From Chlorella sorokiniana (lineage: Eukaryota > Chlorophyta > Trebouxiophyceae > Chlorellales > Chlorellaceae), in the NCBI GenBank assembly GCA_025917655.1, contig CP084613.1:682001-746000 (forward strand): a stretch of DNA of 64,000 nucleotides. The letters run 5' to 3'. Shown here piece by piece: positions 34,557-45,675 of the stretch. A program made the translations under genes and the position numbers. The notes beneath the pieces were generated by a model. It saw only the letters and a list, made by a program, of their open reading frames with translations, had not been told where the DNA came from and did no database searches. The number at the start of each line of letters is the position of its first letter. The stretch's first letter is position 1.

Positions 34557-34758
34557 TGTGATATTGTAAGGTCTCAGCTACCTGATTGGAGTGGGACAAA
34601 GGCAGGCCAGGGCGCCATCGGGGCAAGACCTCCCATGCGCAAAATCTAAGCTCACCCCAGCTGTGGAAAGCTCACCCACATCGGTTTCAGCTCGTCGGAC
34701 CCTCCTGGTTCGGCATTCCACTCTTGAAACCAGTGGAGTCACTCGTCATCACATAGAG
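34557..34758. promoter_or_regulatory. Shared promoter region of two divergent LHCI genes
   Basis: Only 202 bases separate the two start codons, so both 5' UTRs and promoters lie here. An ATTGG at about 34582-34586 reads as a CCAAT box towards the left gene. The 10-base string aagctcaccc occurs twice, 20 bases apart (34648-34657 and 34668-34677). TCCACT at 34717-34722 pairs with AGTGGA at 34732-34737 across nine bases. None of these is proven to be regulatory; light-dependent co-regulation is inference from the layout. Confidence 0.7.
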
Positions 34759-36343
34759 ATGCAGGCGCTGTCCGCAAAGACCGCTGTTGCAGGCACCCGG
34801 GTGGTGAGTTTAGCGCTGTTGGGCATTTGCAGCGGCTGGGAGCGTGTTTCAGCAATTGTAACAGCCAAATTCGGCCAATGGGGCCCAGCTACGGCGCACC
34901 GCACCCCGCCAGCAGCACACGGGGCCTTGGCCCAACCCAGCCCCTGGGCAGCTGGGCAGCGGCTCGGTGGGCGTGCAAGCGCACGTGGTTGCACCCATAC
35001 TTTCAGATCGCGCCCATCGGCAGCAGATTCGGGTCGCGCAGCCGCGCACGCTCAACCCTCTGCCCCGCCCACGCCTGCTCGCAGGTGGCCAAGGCCGCCG
35101 GCCCTGCCCGCGCCGCCCGTTCCTCCGTGGTGGTGCGCGCCGCTGCCCGTGCCAACTGGCTGCCCGGCAACGACTTCCCGGCGCACCTGGAGAACAGCAA
35201 GCTGCCCGGCAACTTTGGCTTTGACCCGCTGGGCCTGGGCGCCGACCCCGAGCGCCTGGCCTGGTTTGCCGAGTCGGAGCGCGTGCATGCGCGCTGGGCC
35301 ATGCTGGGCGTGGCGGGCATCCTGGCACAGGTGGGTGAAGCGGCAGCTGGGGCCAAGCTCAATGATGGTGTCGAAAGTGCTGTGCAGGAGTGTTGTTCCT
35401 GGGGTTGGGTGCGGCAACGGCCAAGTGCCCACTACCTGCCGGCCCACTGAATTGCTTTGCTCTGGCCGCTGCAGGAGATTGTTCGCCCTGATGTGTTCTG
35501 GTACACCTCCGGCGCCACCTTGGAGCTGCCCTTCGACATCACCGGCCTGGTGGCCTTTGAGCTGTTTGTGATGCACTGGGTGGAGTCGCGCCGCGGCTAC
35601 GACATCAAGAAGCCCGGCAGCATGGACCAGGACCCCATCTTCTCCAACTTCAAGCTGCCCTCGCACGAGGTGGGGGGGCCGCCTGGTTTGTACCCTTCAA
35701 GCGCTGTCTCACTTGCGACAACGGCTCTCTCTGCTGTTGGGGTGTGCGGGCACCACAATCCGATCTTGCCCCCCCCGCCCCCTGCAGCCTGGCTACCCCG
35801 GCGGCATCTTCGCGCCGTTTGTGCCCGGCAACCTGGAGGAGCTCAAGGTGAAGGAGATCAAGAACGGGCGCCTGGCCATGCTGGCGTTCATCGGCTTCAC
35901 CATGGCGGCACAGATCAGCGGGCTCAACCCGCTGGCGGCCCTCTCCGAGCACCTGGCCGACCCGCTCGGCACCACCATCTTCTCCAAGGCCGTGGTGGTG
36001 CCCGGCCAGGCCGTCGTGCCCCCTGCAAGATCCCGACACCGTCGAGTTCCAGGGTGGGTGGCATGTGTGTGTGTGTGCGTGTGTGTGCGCATGTGTGCGT
36101 GTGTGTGTGCGCATGTGTGTGTGTGCGCATGTGTGTGTGTGTGCGTTTGTGTATCTGGGGGTAGGACGGGGAGGGGGGAAAAGGGGGCGCGAACAAGACC
36201 CAGGGCAGGTCAGCCGGCATGCATCTGGTCTGTGCGTGCCATCGCGTGGCGGCTGATCGACATGATGTTTGCGGGTGCCTGCCGTGCCCAACGCAGGCAT
36301 CACCATCCCGGCTGGCTGCTTCCTGCACAGCCTCTGGCCTTGA
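34759..36343 (+). CDS. LHCA: Light-harvesting complex I protein (His-603 type)
   Basis: This is a second photosystem I antenna protein. Exons are 34759-34803, 35085-35330, 35475-35669, 35788-36053 and 36297-36343. [15 protein letters not shown] starts the transit peptide. The mature protein has [27 protein letters not shown], helix [18 protein letters not shown] with His at the chlorophyll a603 position, [33 protein letters not shown] and helix [19 protein letters not shown]. The C-terminal extension [14 protein letters not shown] is read only after one C is added to the C5 run at 36019-36023 and one to the CCC at 36032-36034; this restores CKIPDTVEFQ and a clean splice to the last exon. It diverges from the neighbouring LHCI gene and is clearly a different paralogue, not a recent copy. 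Confidence 0.92.
36061..36155. repeat. GT/GC dinucleotide microsatellite in LHCI intron
   Basis: An impure (GT)n tract interrupted by GC and CAT fills the start of the last intron of the right-hand LHCI gene, immediately after its donor site. Confidence 0.9.
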
Positions 36344-36622
36344 AGCCCGCCATCCCTTGCCTCTGCCTTGCCGCCGTCACCACCACAGCACGCGACGGCT
36401 GAGAAGAACTCTTACATTTCCTCTTGTTTCCTCTCCCTGCTACCTCTCATCCACTCTCCTTGCGGAGCTGTAACGTTACAATTGCAAGCACATGCGCTGT
36501 CCAAACAGGCGCTACCAGGGCTTTCTGTTTGGGGTTGGGGGAGATGGCGCAACAAACACAATCCTCCCAAGATTCCCCCTTCCGCAGGGTAGGTTTTAAC
36601 AAAAATCGCATCAAAGGTGAAA

Positions 36623-38665
36623 CTACGCAGCCTCCTCCAGGGGCGCTGCGTCATGGCGGGCGGGGCGGGGCGGGCTGCGCAGGTTGAGCTTGGTGCTCAG
36701 CTGCCTGGCAGAGTCGGTGGCAAACTTGCTGCTGCCATCTGCAGACGTCCCTTCTGTTGGACTCTTGGGGTGTGACGCCGCCAGGCTGACCGGACGCGTC
36801 GCCTGCAGCTTGCCCGTGGAGGCGGGCGGCCGAGCAGGCGAGGCAGCGGTGCTGCTGACAACGCCCTGCTCGAGCGGCAGATGGCGGCTCTGCTGGACAG
36901 GCGAGCTGGCTGCTTGGAGGCCGAGCTGCTTGATGCGGCTGCCAGCGCAGCTCGATGGGCGAGAAGCTGCCAGCGGGTTGTCGCGCCACACTTGCTGCTG
37001 CTGCGCCTGCCGCTCAAGTGGGGACGGAAGCTGCGCCGCTGCGCGGGCGGCCCCCTGTGCGGAGTCTTGGTCGGCGATGCTGCAAGGGAGACTGACGCTT
37101 GCCGGACTGCCGGGATGCGGGGTGAGGCTGGCGAGGAGCGCTCCCATCCGTGCGTGGCTGAGCCATGGACGGCTGTGCTGGCTGGGCTGCCGCTGGTGGG
37201 CGTCCCCACACCATCGTCGCAGTCGTCTGCCACGTCATCGCCGACCTCGCTGCAGCGCCTGCTCGCCGCCGCCTCGATGGCTGCCAGCACTTGGCTGGCA
37301 TGGGCGGCACGCAGGCGGGGCCTGCCCCCACGACATCGCCGCGCTCATCCCCCAGCCGCCGCCAGCGGCGCTGTGCCAGGGGTCAGACTCAGCGGTGCGT
37401 GCGGCGGCGCCCTCTGCCGAGCGCAGCTTAGCCGCGCTTTCCAGCCGCGACTGCCACTCCTCCAGCTTGCCCTGCAGCCGCGCAGCGACGTCGTCACCCC
37501 GCACGGGGCTGGGCTCACCGCTGCCGCCCTCAAAGCGGTCCCCGGGGCTGTGCTGCCGGAAGAGTTCCTGCCGAGTGGATAGGTGATGGGTGAGGTCCGT
37601 GAGGGGAAAGGACACAGATGGAGGATGCTTGTTACGGCAGCCCCTCATTACGGGTAGAGCCGGGGTATAGACATTCCTGCGTGCCGTCCCTTGGCAAGCT
37701 GTCTGCAGGCTGCTGCTTCATGAACTGCGCCCCACTCTCCACAGCCCACCTGCACCGTCTCCAGCAGGGTGAGGTATGCCGACTCGCGCTGCGTCAGCAG
37801 GGCTTGCAGCTGCAGCGGCAAGGGTTTCAGGCGAGTTGGGCAGATGAGCGCCATGTGCAGGACCCTGAGTTTGAGCTTCGGACGAAACAGGCAGGCCCAG
37901 CACGCAGGCCTTGTTCAGATTGTATAGACAAAGGAAATAAACAAGTCAAGAGCAAGGGGGTGAACAAGAGGGTAGGCTGCACACAAGGCGCACCTCTTCG
38001 TTTTCCTCGCGCAGCGACGCAAAGCTCGAATCCAGCTGCGCTGCCGTGGCCGCCGCAGCGGCATGGGCCTGCCGCGCTTCCGCCAGCTCAGCCTGCAGGG
38101 CCGCCACCTGCTGCTTGATGCCTGCGCGCTGCTGCTTGGCGGTCACCAGCTCCAGCCGCGCCTTGGCTGCCGCCGCGCTCCCGATCCAGCTCAGCCGCCA
38201 GCTCACGATGGGCCGCTGCCGCCGCCTGCCGCTCCGCCTCCAGCCGGGCCTGGGCGGCGGAATGCTCCCGCTGCGTGCCTGGTGCAGCGCGGTCTGAACA
38301 GCGCGTTGTTGCTCCGCAGCCGCTGCGCGCAGGCGCAGCTCCAGCTCGCGGCACCGCGCCAGTGCCAGCTGCGTTTCGGCAGCTGTCACGGCAGCGCCGG
38401 CGGCTGCGGCATGAGTTGCCGCATCGCACTGCTGCTCCGCCTGTACCAGACGTTGGTGGAGCTGTTCAATGACATTGTTCTTGCAGCGCAGGGCGATGGA
38501 GGCCATGTCCAAAGCGTTCAGCCACTGCCCATCTTGTGCGGGGCTTGTTTGAACATCACCGCTGCTCTTAAACCGCAACACTGGGCTCGGCAAGGAGCCC
38601 GAAATCTTCTCAAGCGCCCCCGCCGCCCCGGGGGTGAAGCCAAATAGCCAACCCAGCAGCCCCAT
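36623..38665 (-). CDS. Coiled-coil protein, unknown function
   Basis: I do not recognise an orthologue. ATG at 38665 opens with MGLLGWLFGFTPGAAG. The first exon (to about 37993) then encodes a long charged helix rich in Ala, Gln, Glu and Leu, for example NNVIEQLHQRLVQAEQQ, LELVTAKQQRAGIKQQ and LRAAAAEQQRAVQTAL, typical of a coiled coil of roughly 150 residues. A middle exon encodes LLTQRESAYLTLLETVQ. Later exons have LQGKLEEWQSRLESAAKL and a Ser/Pro/Gln-rich C-terminus ending APLEEAA at TAG 36625-36623. Two frame slips in the helix are each repaired by one base, in the CCC runs at 38180-38182 and 38267-38269. A cytoskeletal, basal-body or tethering role is possible but unsupported. Confidence 0.65.
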
Positions 38666-39066
38666 TGCCCTGCAACCGAGTCCGTCAACCCTGAAGGGAT
38701 AGAAACGTAAATAACATGCTTGCGAGAGGATATAGACAAATCCACAGCTCACTCGACAGAAGTGCTTCTTTGAATGCAGGTGGCGGCGCGCATGCTGCGC
38801 TACGCGCCAGCCTCACCTGGCCCACGACCGAATCTGCGCAAAAGTGGCAGCCCATCTGCAGACCAATCTTCGCGAGAAATCATCATCTAGAGTCGCACAA
38901 GCGAGCTTCGGTTTCAAAGGAGATGCCACAGAGAAAACTAGTTGAAAAACGAAAGACGGGGAGCTGAGTGATGGCACGACGAAGATGGAAACCGTGACAT
39001 GACCAATGGGCAGCTGTGCATCCATGCCTACAAAGCCTTTCACTTTTACGAGCTGTTGTTCAAGGC
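38666..39066. other. Intergenic
   Basis: Upstream region of the coiled-coil gene and 3' UTR of the BAP31-like gene. The stretch 38870-39000 is AT-richer. I see no feature. Confidence 0.5.
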
Positions 39067-40110
39067 TCAGGAAGTCTTCTTCAGCTCCTGCATTTGGACG
39101 CCGCCGGTGGCGGCCCCCGCTGTGTCTGCAGCCGGTGGCTGCGCCGCCGCCTTGCTGGGCGAGGAGGCGGGAGTGCGGTCGCGCGGCGGCGGCGGCGCGG
39201 GAGGTGACCTCGCGGCTGATGGATGGCTCGTGCGCCTCCGTGGCAGCCGTGAAGTCTGCAGGGCAGGCCAAGGGCAGGCAGGGGTGGGCGGCCCGGACCT
39301 CCCTGCCAAACCAGCCCTGCCGCCACCCCCGCTAAGCAGCGAGTGTCTCGCTCAACGCTCGTTCGTGCTGGCATGCGCTGCCCCGGCCTGCCTCCACCCA
39401 CCCGAGCGCTCCATGTCCGCCAGGCGCGCCTCCAGGTCCAGCCTGCGTGCGGCCTCTCGGTACAGCGCCGCCAGGAAGACCCAGGCGGAGAAGGCAAAGG
39501 CGCACATCCAGAGGTTGCGCTCCGCCCGCCAGCGCTTGCTGAGGTGGCTGATCTCCTGCGGCGGCGACACGCCAGCAAGGGGCCGAGGGGGCTGTGAGCA
39601 CGCAGGGAGGGAAGCGGCGTTAGGTGGGGTGCTGCCACGCACCATGTTGGGCGTGGTCCAAGCCGCATCCTGGCCTGCCGCCTTGATCTGGTGCGCCTGG
39701 CGGGCCGAACCTGCAGCAGTCATCGAGGATGAGAGGTGTCAACAAACAAACCCGCAGTGTTGCCCTAGACAATGAGGGCAGACGGCAGCAGCGAGCCTCA
39801 CCCAGGAATGCGACAGCGGTGATCCACAGCATCACATGCAACGCCTTGAACGCTCCCAGTATTGGCAGGTCAAACACGCGCTGCGTGAAGAGGAGGAGCC
39901 CGCGCCGGGCGTTGCTGCAGTGGCAAGGCAACAGGCAGCTTTTGAGGAAGCGCCGTAGCAGCGGCAGAGGGAGGACACCAGGGCGCACGAGCTGCGGCAA
40001 CGGCCGACTGTGCACGCTCCTCACCGGGGCATTGGAAGGCTGAGGAGTATGAAGAGTATAAGGGGAACTGGCAGCACCCAGTAGGCGATGAGGCTCCAGA
40101 CAGTGGCCAT
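39067..40110 (-). CDS. BAP31-like ER membrane protein
   Basis: The product resembles the BAP29/BAP31 (Yet) family, ER membrane proteins that handle export of membrane cargo. Exon 1 (40025-40110) encodes MATVWSLIAYWVLPVP and the first membrane helix. Exon 2 (39802-39914) encodes LLLFTQRVFDLPILG and KALHVMLWITAVAFLG. A third exon has SARQAHQIKAAGQDAAW, and a fourth has LSKRWRAERNLWMCAF followed by a third helix (FSAWVFLAALYREAARR) and the start of a helical tail (LEARLADMER). The last exon ends QELKKTS, a KKxx dilysine ER-retrieval signal, at TGA 39069-39067. To reach it the frame must shift by one base near 39180-39215; without this the frame runs on to 38813 with no family-like features. Three membrane spans and length fit the family. 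Confidence 0.7.
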
Positions 40111-40597
40111 CCTGGCTGCTCCAAGTGAGACGGCTCCGCGGAGCTGTGTGTCGGAAGTCCGCTGGCTGCTGCCTGACTATGGACAAGGGAGCGTGGGTCG
40201 GGTGCCTCGAGTGCTTGTCACGCCTTCGCCTCGAATTGATGATCACGGAACTGGACCAAGGCTTCAAGCCGCGTGATCGGCAAAAGAGTGTTCGTCGCGA
40301 GCAAGGTCACTCTCTGTCAGATCTCAGAGGGAAAGAGTGCACGAATGCGTTGCTGGAGTCCGAATGAAAGTCATGCCGACATGCGGGGAGAAACGCTGCA
40401 GCGTTGGGACGGTACGGTACAGCCGTCGTGAGGGCACAGCTGGCTGCGCTGGAATTGGCTCCAATCTGTTAGCCTCTGTGCCGCTTTACTTCCATCACTA
40501 AGATCACAGTGCTGGCAACTGCCGAAAATTGGGACACTGTTTTGATTTGCAACTTCGGGCGTGGGTGGCTTGGACGGCCTTACGGCAGCCCATCACG
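40111..40597. promoter_or_regulatory. Intergenic between divergent genes
   Basis: This stretch carries the promoters of the BAP31-like gene (-) and NSE4 (+). A palindrome-like ggacggtacggtacagccgtc lies near 40408-40428. I find no TATA box I would trust. Confidence 0.45.
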
Positions 40598-42893
40598 ATG
40601 GCCGCGACATCACAGGTGTGCTGATCGCAACCTTGCAAGGCCCCTCAGCGAGTTGCCTTGTTTCACGTCTTCCGGTTGTTGTGTAGCAGCAGGAGCCACG
40701 AGAGGCGGATAAGGAGCTAAGAGGAAACATAAGAGGGCTGCTGAGCCGGGCCAAACGTGAGCTGCTGTGAGCTGTTTACCCTGCCTCCCAACACAGCCGG
40801 CCGCCCCTACTTGCTAAGCTTGACGAATTCTTCACCCCCACAGATGACAAGCACAACCTCATCAGCGTGGAGAACAATGCCATCGTTGACCTGGTCAAAG
40901 AGTCCAACCAGCTTGTCGAGCAAGGTGACCTGGGCCTGCATGCTGCATGGCGCAGCACACACCCACAATGCAACGCTGTGCCGGAGTTAGCTTTACACAT
41001 CGCTCATCATCACAAGTGTTTCCACCTCGCGCGTCCCCCCCCGCCCGGACGCCTGCAGTGACGCGGCCCCGCGACCAGGCAGTAGATGCGGAGCTGTTCA
41101 GCCTCGTCACAGAAGCCGGGCTGGAGTATGTGGGCCGCCTGAAGCAGGGCGGCCGCTCGCACACAGCCGGCGACTTCATCCGCCGCCTCAAGACGCATTT
41201 TGTGGCAGACACAGATGCGCAAGCTGCAGGCGCCGATGACCCCGATGCCTTCAACTGGTGAGGCTTCGGTTGGTCGCTGCAAGCCACCTCCTCTCCCCCA
41301 CGGCCCCATGCTCCTGCCCCGCCGCTCCTGCCCCATCGCCCTGACGCGGCCCTGCACGCTGCCTGCTCGCAGGGCAGCGCTGGGACAGCTGCACAGCGTG
41401 GCGGTGCTGTTCCGCACCGTGCCGGTCGTGCACCACATGCTGGGGCCCATGGACGCGCAGCCGCGGCAGCGCCGCCAGATCGTGCGGCAGGCGAAGCGCA
41501 AGCTGCCCACGGGTGGGCTGCCACTTACGTTGGGAGCTAGAACCCACGATTGACGGTGTTCCCCACCTGTCTCTAGAGCGCATGCGGAAGGCGGGTGAGG
41601 GCAGCTGCTGCATGCCCTTGTGGCAGCGCTGCTGCACCAGTTGATCCCCCTCTTATGGCCGGGCTTGTGTGTTCCCGCCCTGCAGGCGAGGCCGATCGCC
41701 CTGAGGAGCTGGCCAACCTGCAGGACGAGGAGAAGCAGGAGACAGACAGGAACATGGAGGAGATGTGGCACGTGCTGCGGGACACCGGCGGCAGGTCTGC
41801 GCCGCTGCAGCTCTGCGCGACCTGTTGGGGGCTGGCGGCACTGCATGCCGGTCTACAGTGGAGGTTGCCTTCCAACCCTGCCCCCTTGCTTGCCTTATTG
41901 GGGTGTCTCGCCCATACGCACCACCACCATGTCACGACTATGCCTCTTCCAAGTCACATGCACAGGTGCATCCCGCGTGGCCACCCGCTTTCCATAAGCG
42001 CACGCGCCCCGCCCCCCCCCTCGCTCTGCTCCAGGGTGCGGCTGCTGGACCTGGTCATGAACCGCGCCTCCTTTGCCCAGACCGTGGAGAATCTGTTCAC
42101 CCTGTCCTTCCTTGTGCGGGACAACAAGGTGGCCCTGGAGGTAGGCGGGCGGGCGGGCGTGTGTGTGTTGTGTGTGTGTGTGGGGGTGGGGTGTGGGGGG
42201 GTCCAGGCAGCACTGCTGGAGGCAAGGAGTGGCTTGCTGGGACGCTGGGAGGCAGGCTGCAAGGCTAGCATGCCCACGGATGCTGGGCAACGCGCGTGAT
42301 GGACACCCTCATGCTGTGTGGGCGCATGCCAATGGATGCGACTTTCAGCCTGTGTGCCGGCTGGCATCGCAACCTGCACCCCGCTTCTTCGTCCTGGCGC
42401 AGAAGGATGAGGAGGAGGGCATGATCGTGGTGCAGCGGGTGGTCAAGGCGGGGGATCCCAAGTGAGCCCGTGCCTGGTGGTGCCGGTGTGCATCGCACCC
42501 GCTGGCCCGCCTTTGCGGCCCCATGTTGCTGGTGCCTGTGGCGCCACCGGTGACAGCGCTGACAGCGAGGTCTTGCTGACCTGGCTGCAGGGACAAGAAC
42601 CGTGAAGGGGAGAAGATGCAGTTTGTGATTCCGCTGGATATTGAGACGTGGGAGGTCTGGAAGCAGGTGCGTGGGCTGGTGCGAATGCTTGCTGGTTTGC
42701 CAAGCCTTGTGAATGGAGGGTGCATACCCGCTGCCCATGTGCACCTGGTTGCTGGTTGCAGCCCTGCACTGCCGACTGGGTGCAGCCAGCATTGCTCGGT
42801 GGTTGCTGCCTTTGGGGAGGTGCAGGTGACAGATGCCGACCAGGCCCCAATGATGAAGCACCGGAAGGAGCTACGGCATCATCACCAACAGAC

Positions 42894-42932
<39 letters not shown>

Positions 42933-43409
42933 TCACGGGGAGGAGGAGTCCGAGGAAGGTCCGCCACCCCAGCGGCAGCGCACCCAGCGGCAGATTCAGC
43001 GGCAGACTCAAGGCGGGGACGAAGAGGAGGCGGAGGTACAGGAGGTGGAGGAGCAGCATGAAGCTGTACTGCGTCTGCCACGCCAGCGCGCCCGCACCCA
43101 GCAGCAGACGCGAGAGCAGCCGGCGGCGCGTCGGCGCTCGCGCGGCATCGAGAACCAGGAGCAGCAGCAGGAGCAGCGGCCAGTCGTGGTGAAGCAGGGC
43201 CGCGCGCAGCTGCTGCTGCTGCTGCTGCAAACGGACGACCAGAAGTCATAAGCTTGATCAGCAGTGATGAGGAAGAGGACACAACACCTCGGCCCACGCG
43301 TCGCCAGCAGCCAGCGCGGACGCAGCAGACAGGGCAGACGACGCAGCTGCGGTCGGGGGCCACGCAGGGGTCTGGACCCCGGAGGCCGTCGCGTGGTAAG
43401 CGACAGTGA
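40598..43409 (+). CDS. NSE4: SMC5/6 complex kleisin subunit NSE4
   Basis: NSE4 is the kleisin that bridges the SMC5 and SMC6 heads in a complex for DNA repair and replication-fork stability. Exons: 40598-40615, 40687-40756, 40844-40924, 41059-41257, 41373-41512, 41577-41594, 41686-41794, 42035-42140, 42349-42461, 42591-42666 and 42826-43409. The first exon is only six codons. Conserved parts are the N-terminal helix (LRGNIRGLLSRAK), VDAELFSLVTEAGLEYVGRL, FRTVPVVHHMLGPMD and the C-terminal winged-helix core VRLLDLVMNRASFAQTVENL, LSFLVRDNKVALE and KMQFVIPLDIETWEVWK. Exon 6 has just 18 bases. After the core there is a 12-Gln tract (42891-42927 region) and a long Gln/Arg-rich extension. One base added at the GGG 43197-43199 leads into VISLISSDEEED (43245-43280) and a stop at 43407-43409. 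Confidence 0.88.
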
Positions 43410-43657
43410 AGAAACGCGACGCCTGACCCGCGAAGCTTGCCAGCATGCAGGCTGCTGCTATTTACACGACCACGCCCCAAGTGCCTGACAGTAAACTACA
43501 ACCAACCACTGCATTGCATACATTACTGCAAGCGCTGCACACTGGACAAGAAGCAAGGCTCAGTTTCAGTATGTCATCAGCCTGTGGAATGTGGCCATCG
43601 TACGTCATCCGCCCCTGCGCTGCCGTTCCTGCCGGCTCCGCATCAGGACCCCTCCGC

Positions 43658-45241
43658 TCAGGCCACCTGAACGGTGCGGCTCTCTACGCGCGACGTGCCG
43701 CCCTTCTTCGGGATAATCACTGTGAGCACCTGGGTGGCGGGCAGGCGCGAGCAGACGCCCAGCTTGACACTGCCTGCAACCTAATCCTGCCCCAGCATCC
43801 GCCATCGGGATCAGACTGAGATGAGGGGCGGTGGCGGCAAGCCATACACAAAAGTATCCAAGCCGCGTCAACGATGCTAGAGCCGCCCTCACCCCATCCG
43901 CGTATGACGCCTTCAGCTCGGCTTGCATGTCGGCGTCGTCAGGCATTCGCAGGTTGCGGTTGCGGAATGTCGTCACCTGGAATCAGAGAGTTGCACACAG
44001 CGAGCGTGGGCAAGGGGGAGACAGGAAGCCAGCGCGAAAGGGTGTCAAGACCCGCAAGCAGGCCAGCGGGCATGAGCAGGATCGCCCAGTGGCAGAGTTG
44101 TTTGTCGTCCAGGCCAGCCGCAGGCGGCAGGAGCTGCCCCCACCCGCTCCGCTCGGTGAAAGACACCGCGCTCGTCGACATCCTCCTTCTCCCGCTCTGC
44201 AGAGGACCAACGTGCTGGACTCAGCACCCAGCTCCTTATATTGGCATCAACTGACACGGGCGGCAGAGCAGCGCCCCCCCACCCCCAAAAAAACACCGAC
44301 CACCATCACCACCCGGACACGTGGCGATCAGCTCCCGCCCGTGCAGCGAGCACCCACCTGCCAGGGGTTGTGCCCAAAGCGCAGCACGTTGCCATCATGC
44401 ACCTCAACGTGGATCTCGGCCTTGCGGCAGCCAGGGATGTCGGCCCGCACCACATACTCGCCCTCGCGCTGCACGTGCAGGGAGCGGCGAACGCAACTCA
44501 GCAACGTTCGAGACAGGGACGAGGGGCGAGATGCCCGGGGGGGACGGTGCGCTGAAGGCACAGCATTAGTGGTCGACTGCCCGGGCTCATCACAGCATGC
44601 TCAGCAGGGCGACGGCTCGCCTCGATGAAGTCAACGGGTATGGACCGCGTCCAGCCCGCAGAGCCCTGCACTCCGCAAGGAAAGCTGTCAGCTCTGTTAC
44701 TCGTTCACTGCTCTCGCGTCTCGAGACTTGTCAGGGCAGTGTGCAAGGCTCACCACTGTGTAGGGTTCCCGGGTGGGGCGCCCTCCCGTCTCCCCACCCG
44801 GCACGCCCGTCACCGCCACAGTGCCAGCGCCGGCCCTTCTCTCGTCACCGCCGCCGCCTGCACGAGCGCCAGCCTCGCCCCCAGGGGGAGCATTCAGGCG
44901 GCGGCGGCTGGAGCCCACACCAGGCGTCCAGAATGGGTCATAGAAGAAGCCTGGTGGCGGTGCACCGAGAGCCCCCTAGGCCAGGGCCAAGGATAGGGGC
45001 AAAGGGGTCTGCTGCACCTCCCAGACCACCTCCTATACCGTAAAAGGGATCAAAGCCTGCAGGGATCTTGCATTTCTGTCGGAGCATGCGAACCAAGGGC
45101 GCAGCAGCGTGGGCAGCCAGCCCGCAGCAATATCTTGTGGTAACCCTTGCTTGGAGGCCTGGGAGTCGGAAGCTGCTTCATCAGCAGCAGCAACGTGAAG
45201 CAACGAGGCCACAGGACCCTACCTGGGGGCCAGAACGCCAT
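43658..45241 (-). CDS. Small heat shock protein (Hsp20/alpha-crystallin)
   Basis: The product is an ATP-independent chaperone of the Hsp20 family. Six exons join in phase: 45223-45241, 44754-45056, 44358-44468, 44144-44194, 43893-43976 and 43658-43729. The N-terminal arm is Gly/Pro/aromatic-rich (MAFWPPGFDPFYGIGGG, then PPPGFFYDPFW) and contains no clear targeting peptide. The alpha-crystallin domain starts at REGEYVVRADIPGC and AEIHVEVHDGNVL and continues with FHRAERVTTFRNRNLRMP, ASYADGVLTVIIPKK and a tail VESRTVQVA. The motif ADGVLTVIIPK corresponds to the family's GVLTV signature. The frame changes once near 44985-45000 in exon 2. Six exons is many for this family, whose plant members mostly have none or one intron. 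No clear heat shock element was recognised upstream. Confidence 0.85.
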
Positions 45242-45675
45242 TGCTTGCGTGAAACAAGGGGTTAAGCCCACGGCTCTCCTTGCTTAGCTTGGCTGATGCT
45301 TCCAAGGCTGGCTGACCGCTTGTGCAAGCGCCTCAATGCTCAACCAGGCGCCGCCACCCAGGCTTCATGCATGTGCTGCCAACGTTGACAATGCACAGCA
45401 CGCATAGCGCATTGCATGCACAGTTCACAAGACAATAGTTGAACAATAGCAGGGCATTATCAGTGTAGCAGGACACCAGTGCGCAGCCAAGAGGCTTTTG
45501 CAAAGGAAAGAAAACTGCTCGGGCCTCATAGCACACTGCAGGAGGAGGTTCCTTGGCGCCTTCACGATCGTGTGCAGTCATCAGGGCAAGGAATGATACG
45601 GCTGCTGACGAGAAGAGAGAGCGCGTGCAGGTCAAAAAAGAGCGCGACGGTGCTGCGCCGCAGCGGGCGGCGCGG
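45242..45675. other. Intergenic
   Basis: Promoter side of the heat shock gene and 3' UTR of the next gene, both on the minus strand. The region 45360-45480 is AT-richer. I looked for nTTCnnGAAn heat shock elements and found only imperfect matches. Confidence 0.45.
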
